From NCBI GenBank assembly GCA_910591455.2, contig OU342822.1, positions 15,351,154 through 15,415,153 of the forward strand: a stretch of DNA of 64,000 nucleotides, written 5' to 3'. This DNA is from Pholis gunnellus (taxonomy: Eukaryota; Chordata; Actinopteri; Perciformes; Pholidae). A model generated the notes under the pieces. That model was given only the letters and a program-made list of their open reading frames with translations. It was not told the DNA's origin and ran no database searches. Within the stretch, counting starts at the first letter, position 1. Every line of letters begins with the position of its first letter. Shown one piece after another: positions 60,721-64,000 of the stretch. The translations under genes and the position numbers were made by a program.

Positions 60721-63269
60721 CGCTGCCATGAATGGGAGCAGTGAGGGACGGAGGGACGAGAGAGTTAGTCAAAGAAGGTATACGTGTGTCTATAAAAACG
60801 CAGGGTTGCAGTTCATTTACAACATCAATATAAGTTTCTGGGAGAAATATGGAGACAAAGGGATTCACAGTACATAAAAATAGAGAACTTGAGTCGTGGG
60901 GATTTGTTTGAAAGTAAAATAGGACATGATGATGAGGCAAAATGCTTTTCTACACTTTTACCATAATGCTGCACTTTGCATTTTGTATTCTCTTCAGAGT
61001 TGCACTAACAGACGTCATTTCATAAGCGCACAGAAGAATATCATTAATGTTACCTTATATTTTATTTATTAATGGATGGGCTGTGGAGACTAACAGGTCT
61101 AGTTACCTGGGTGACCTGGTTTCATCAAACTGTATGCATCATTTCTCTTCTTCTAAAAGAGACTGGGATTGCATTTTATATTTGCATCTGCTTTATGTCT
61201 CCAACTTTTAGAAAGAAACTTAACTCCCTGTGCAAGTCTATTCCAAGGTGTCCAGTGACATCACTGCGACATCACCGCTGGGTACAGTCAGTGGTGCAGC
61301 ACACTTGAAACTTTCAACCAGAGAAGTCAGGAAAACACTGATTAACAGCCCGGTGTTAATATAATGTCAAAAGTTCTGAAGCTTGGCTGAGGTGGAAAAG
61401 TTGGTGAAACGAACAAAATGCAACAAAAAAATCTGTGTAGGTGTGCAGGAAAAAGAAAAAGGGTGTTTATTCTGATAAAATAATGGAAATGATGAGCCTC
61501 ACCTTCATGTAAGAGATAAAATAACTGTGTGATTATGTGACAACCGCACCATTAGGAAAGACATTCGTGATTATTTCATGAAAGTTCTGACAAAAACCCA
61601 AAAGAGTTTGACAAAAATCTCACATACACATTTTTGCTTCCAAGAAAATGACATTTAATCCACTTGTTTATGCTTGTAAATCCTCCAAGAAGCGAAGCAC
61701 ATGAAGAAGTCAACAACGTCTGCGAGACATTAGGATGGTGGGAGGAGATTAGTGTCGCTTCAAATGACTTCAAATGACAGTGACTGTGACTCCTATGTGA
61801 CAACCAAACTGGCTCGAGTCATGCTCAGGACACAGCAAAAAATACGTTCAGTCAGCCGAGGGAGGACAGATGAAGCACACACAGTGATGTCAGGGACGCA
61901 AAGCCCAAGCGGTCATGATATCCCATGACTCTGACACAGACGCTGACTCAGACACAGAAATGCTGACAGGATGACTGCAGGTGTTCAAGAAGAGATGAGG
62001 AGCGGTGAGAGGACACCGGCAAAACTGAGTCAACAGCAACTCTCCGGTGGCCGCAGAGACAACAGGCTAAAAGCTGTGAAGTGATGGAGCTACAGCACCC
62101 ACAGCTAAACCTACACTGACTGCTGATGGATGCTGCGCTCTTAAAGGGCAACCCCTCCAGTTTTACACATCAGGCTCAGTATAAAACAGAAAACAGCCCC
62201 GGTGAGGTCATCAGGAGTATCTGGGCTCAGGCTGCTTGCAGACGACACATTTTAACAGACAGACAGAGTCAAATGAAAATATATAATTGAGTTGCACTAT
62301 GGGAAATGTAGCTAAGTAGTCTTAGCATCTGCTGAATATACATATACATATATATTTATTTGTTTTTTGCATCTTGCCTTTAGCGCAGCATGAAATTAGA
62401 TCGCACTTGCAATTGTTATTGACAGACTTCTGTACTTAAGCAACGTGAGTTTGTTTGGCTGAGCTGTAAACGGATACACCTGCTGCTCTTGCGTTGTATT
62501 TCTCTTAAGGACTGTTTGCTGTGGTATCAAACCACACAAGTATCCAAGGATGACTGCAATCCTATTATATAGGATGGTTATACAAAACATTTGAATACCA
62601 ACGAAGTGTCAAGATGCTCGTTTACACTATTTCTATTTACCAGAGAATCAGTACAACGATATGATAAAGGAGAGTTTCTGTTTCTAGTTTCTTAGTTTTC
62701 CTATCAGTCATTTTGCTCACCAACTGAAATCTGGGCACGTGGCAGTATTGTTTGAGGGGCGTCCGAAAGGGCAAGAAACACAAACAGATGATCACTCAAG
62801 TTAAAGACATGAACAATCCTCCAGCTTTGCCCTTATCATTATAAAGAGAACACAAACCATCACTTCTCAAGATAAAGTGGGTAAATAAATGTTATCACAA
62901 CCAAAGGGAATGCTAACAGGTGAGGGGGATCTCAATGTAATGTCAAGAACACGCTGATAACATATGGATCATGGTTTACAAAGTGTCATCGCATATTACT
63001 GCATCCTTAACTGCAGTTCAGTCACGTTGAATAGTAATCAACACTATGACCCAACTAACAAGGAGACAATATTGTGTGGCTGCCTGATCCCTAAAGCTCA
63101 TTTCACTGACAGATGGATATCTTTTGGTAATTAAGCCGGTGAAAACACCCGCGGATAGGAAGACGCATATCAATAGGATGAGGAAGAGAGGAGGGAGAGT
63201 AAGGTAAGTTCTCATAACCAAACACATGCACAGCGTTATATCCACATTGGCATGCACACAGTGGCAAAG

Positions 63270-63303
<34 letters not shown>

Positions 63304-63453
63304 AGCCGCGCACAACAAACACACTTATAGCTTCTCTTTCTTTTCTTAATTAGCCCAAAGCCCTGGTGTCTGGTTTCACTTCTTCCTCTCAGTGTGGTGC
63401 CAGCGCTTCTGTTAGTTAAGATTTCAGCTCAACATCCTCCACTGCTTTTATCT
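60721..63453. other. intergenic, no gene seen
   Basis: Chance frames only. A CA run at 63270-63298. No recognisable element. Confidence 0.6.

Positions 63454-63481
<28 letters not shown>
63454..63481. repeat. poly-C tract (28 C)
   Basis: 28 consecutive C, followed after one T by five more C. The - strand is therefore a long G run with quadruplex potential. The exact length may be uncertain in any assembly. Confidence 0.95.
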
Positions 63482-63484
<3 letters not shown>

Positions 63485-63507
63485 CCCATTGTTCTCTCTC
63501 TCTGTCT

Positions 63508-63509
<2 letters not shown>

Positions 63510-63549
<40 letters not shown>
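63510..63549. repeat. (CA)20 microsatellite
   Basis: Pure 40-base CA run, immediately after a TCTCTCTGTC stretch. Confidence 0.98.
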
Positions 63550-63550
<1 letters not shown>

Positions 63551-63810
63551 CCTTGTCACTTTGCTCGCATCTCCATTGCACTTCTCGCCGTATTCCTTTC
63601 TTAATTCATCACTTCTCCTCGTCCTGCTCTGGATCATCATCCTCCCACTCTGCTTTTACCAGGAGTGTAATCTGGTTGGTTTTTTTTGTGCCTCTTCTCT
63701 TTCCATCGCCCTTTCTACATTTTCCCTTTTTTCTTTATCAGCCATTTCAATTGGCTTGGAAAGCTTCGCTGCCTGCCATTGTGATTGTTGCTTCGCTGGT
63801 TTTCAGTCCT

Positions 63811-63829
63811 CCCCCCCCCCCCCCCCCCC
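63811..63829. repeat. poly-C tract (19 C)
   Basis: 19 consecutive C preceded by TCAGTCCT. Second long C run within 360 bases. Confidence 0.95.
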
Positions 63830-64000
63830 GCCTGACCTCCCTCTCTCACCCTGTGAAAGTGAGAGAAGCGTTCGCTGGAGCATGTTTGATGACATCTATC
63901 CGGTGGCGGTGTGACATTCATTCACTGTGTGACGCCTTAACGAGCCCCGGAGGACGTCACACGCTCCGAAAAAAGAGCATCCGGTAAACTCTTCACCACA
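63830..64000. other. GC-richer right edge, no gene assigned
   Basis: The last 170 bases are richer in CpG than the flank and contain GACGTCAC (63953-63960), a CRE-like site. This could be the beginning of another regulatory or transcribed region cut by the window edge. No coding exon is recognisable. Confidence 0.2.

Noticed and set aside
63394..63987. 197-codon frame at the right edge
   Set aside because: It is made of poly-Pro from poly-C, a His-Thr run from the CA array, and low-complexity Ser/Leu.
1..64000. CRISPR arrays, bacterial operons, attachment sites or phage genes
   Set aside because: Direct repeats seen are dinucleotide microsatellites, one 17-bp minisatellite and dispersed eukaryotic repeats. 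No spacers with regular repeats, and no bacterial gene order.

Overview
The window is nuclear DNA from a vertebrate, almost certainly a teleost fish and probably a spiny-rayed (perciform-type) one. Three things point this way. It holds one clear vertebrate gene. More than 30 long (CA/GT)n microsatellites are spread across 64 kb. Several dispersed repeats have the look of familiar teleost families. There is no bacterial or viral organisation, and nearly all other open frames are short chance frames, many of them reading through CA/GT repeats.

The only protein-coding gene I can support is lratd1 (LRAT domain containing 1, formerly FAM84A) on the + strand. Its CDS is 37849-38637 (262 codons) in one exon. 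A GC-rich promoter region with two inverted CCAAT boxes, GC boxes and a weak TATA-like box lies at about 36990-37165. I infer a non-coding first exon ending at a CAG|GTATCC donor (37333/37334), a 477-bp intron ending at TTCACAG (37810), and a coding exon 2 that ends after a poly(A) signal at 39458-39463. Two short upstream frames precede the CDS, the second overlapping it. The predicted protein keeps both LRAT-fold histidines but has Ala where the catalytic Cys of the NCEHF motif should be, so it looks like a pseudoenzyme.

About 37 kb on the left and 24.5 kb on the right carry no recognisable gene. They hold microsatellites, poly-G/poly-C tracts and decayed transposable elements. The elements include a TTAA-ended MITE-like repeat with a conserved internal hairpin (3880-4216, second copy to 9114), two copies of the AGTGGTGGAA element (one split by a nested insertion), recurring pieces of a TTAGGTTTAGG-type element, hAT-like fragments, and an LTR-like stretch at 14560-14900. 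There are also non-repetitive stretches rich in homeodomain-type sites that are candidate enhancers (8250-8465, 25640-25935, 47765-47890, 50140-50450, 50975-51095, 60400-60720).

No previously undescribed multi-gene system is visible. The items most worth checking are a near-perfect 23-bp-stem hairpin at 57876-57934 that resembles a pre-miRNA, paired changes in the MITE hairpin, an exact PBX-MEIS-type site at 60643-60652, the overlapping upstream ORF of lratd1, and an exon-like 52-bp segment at 660-711.
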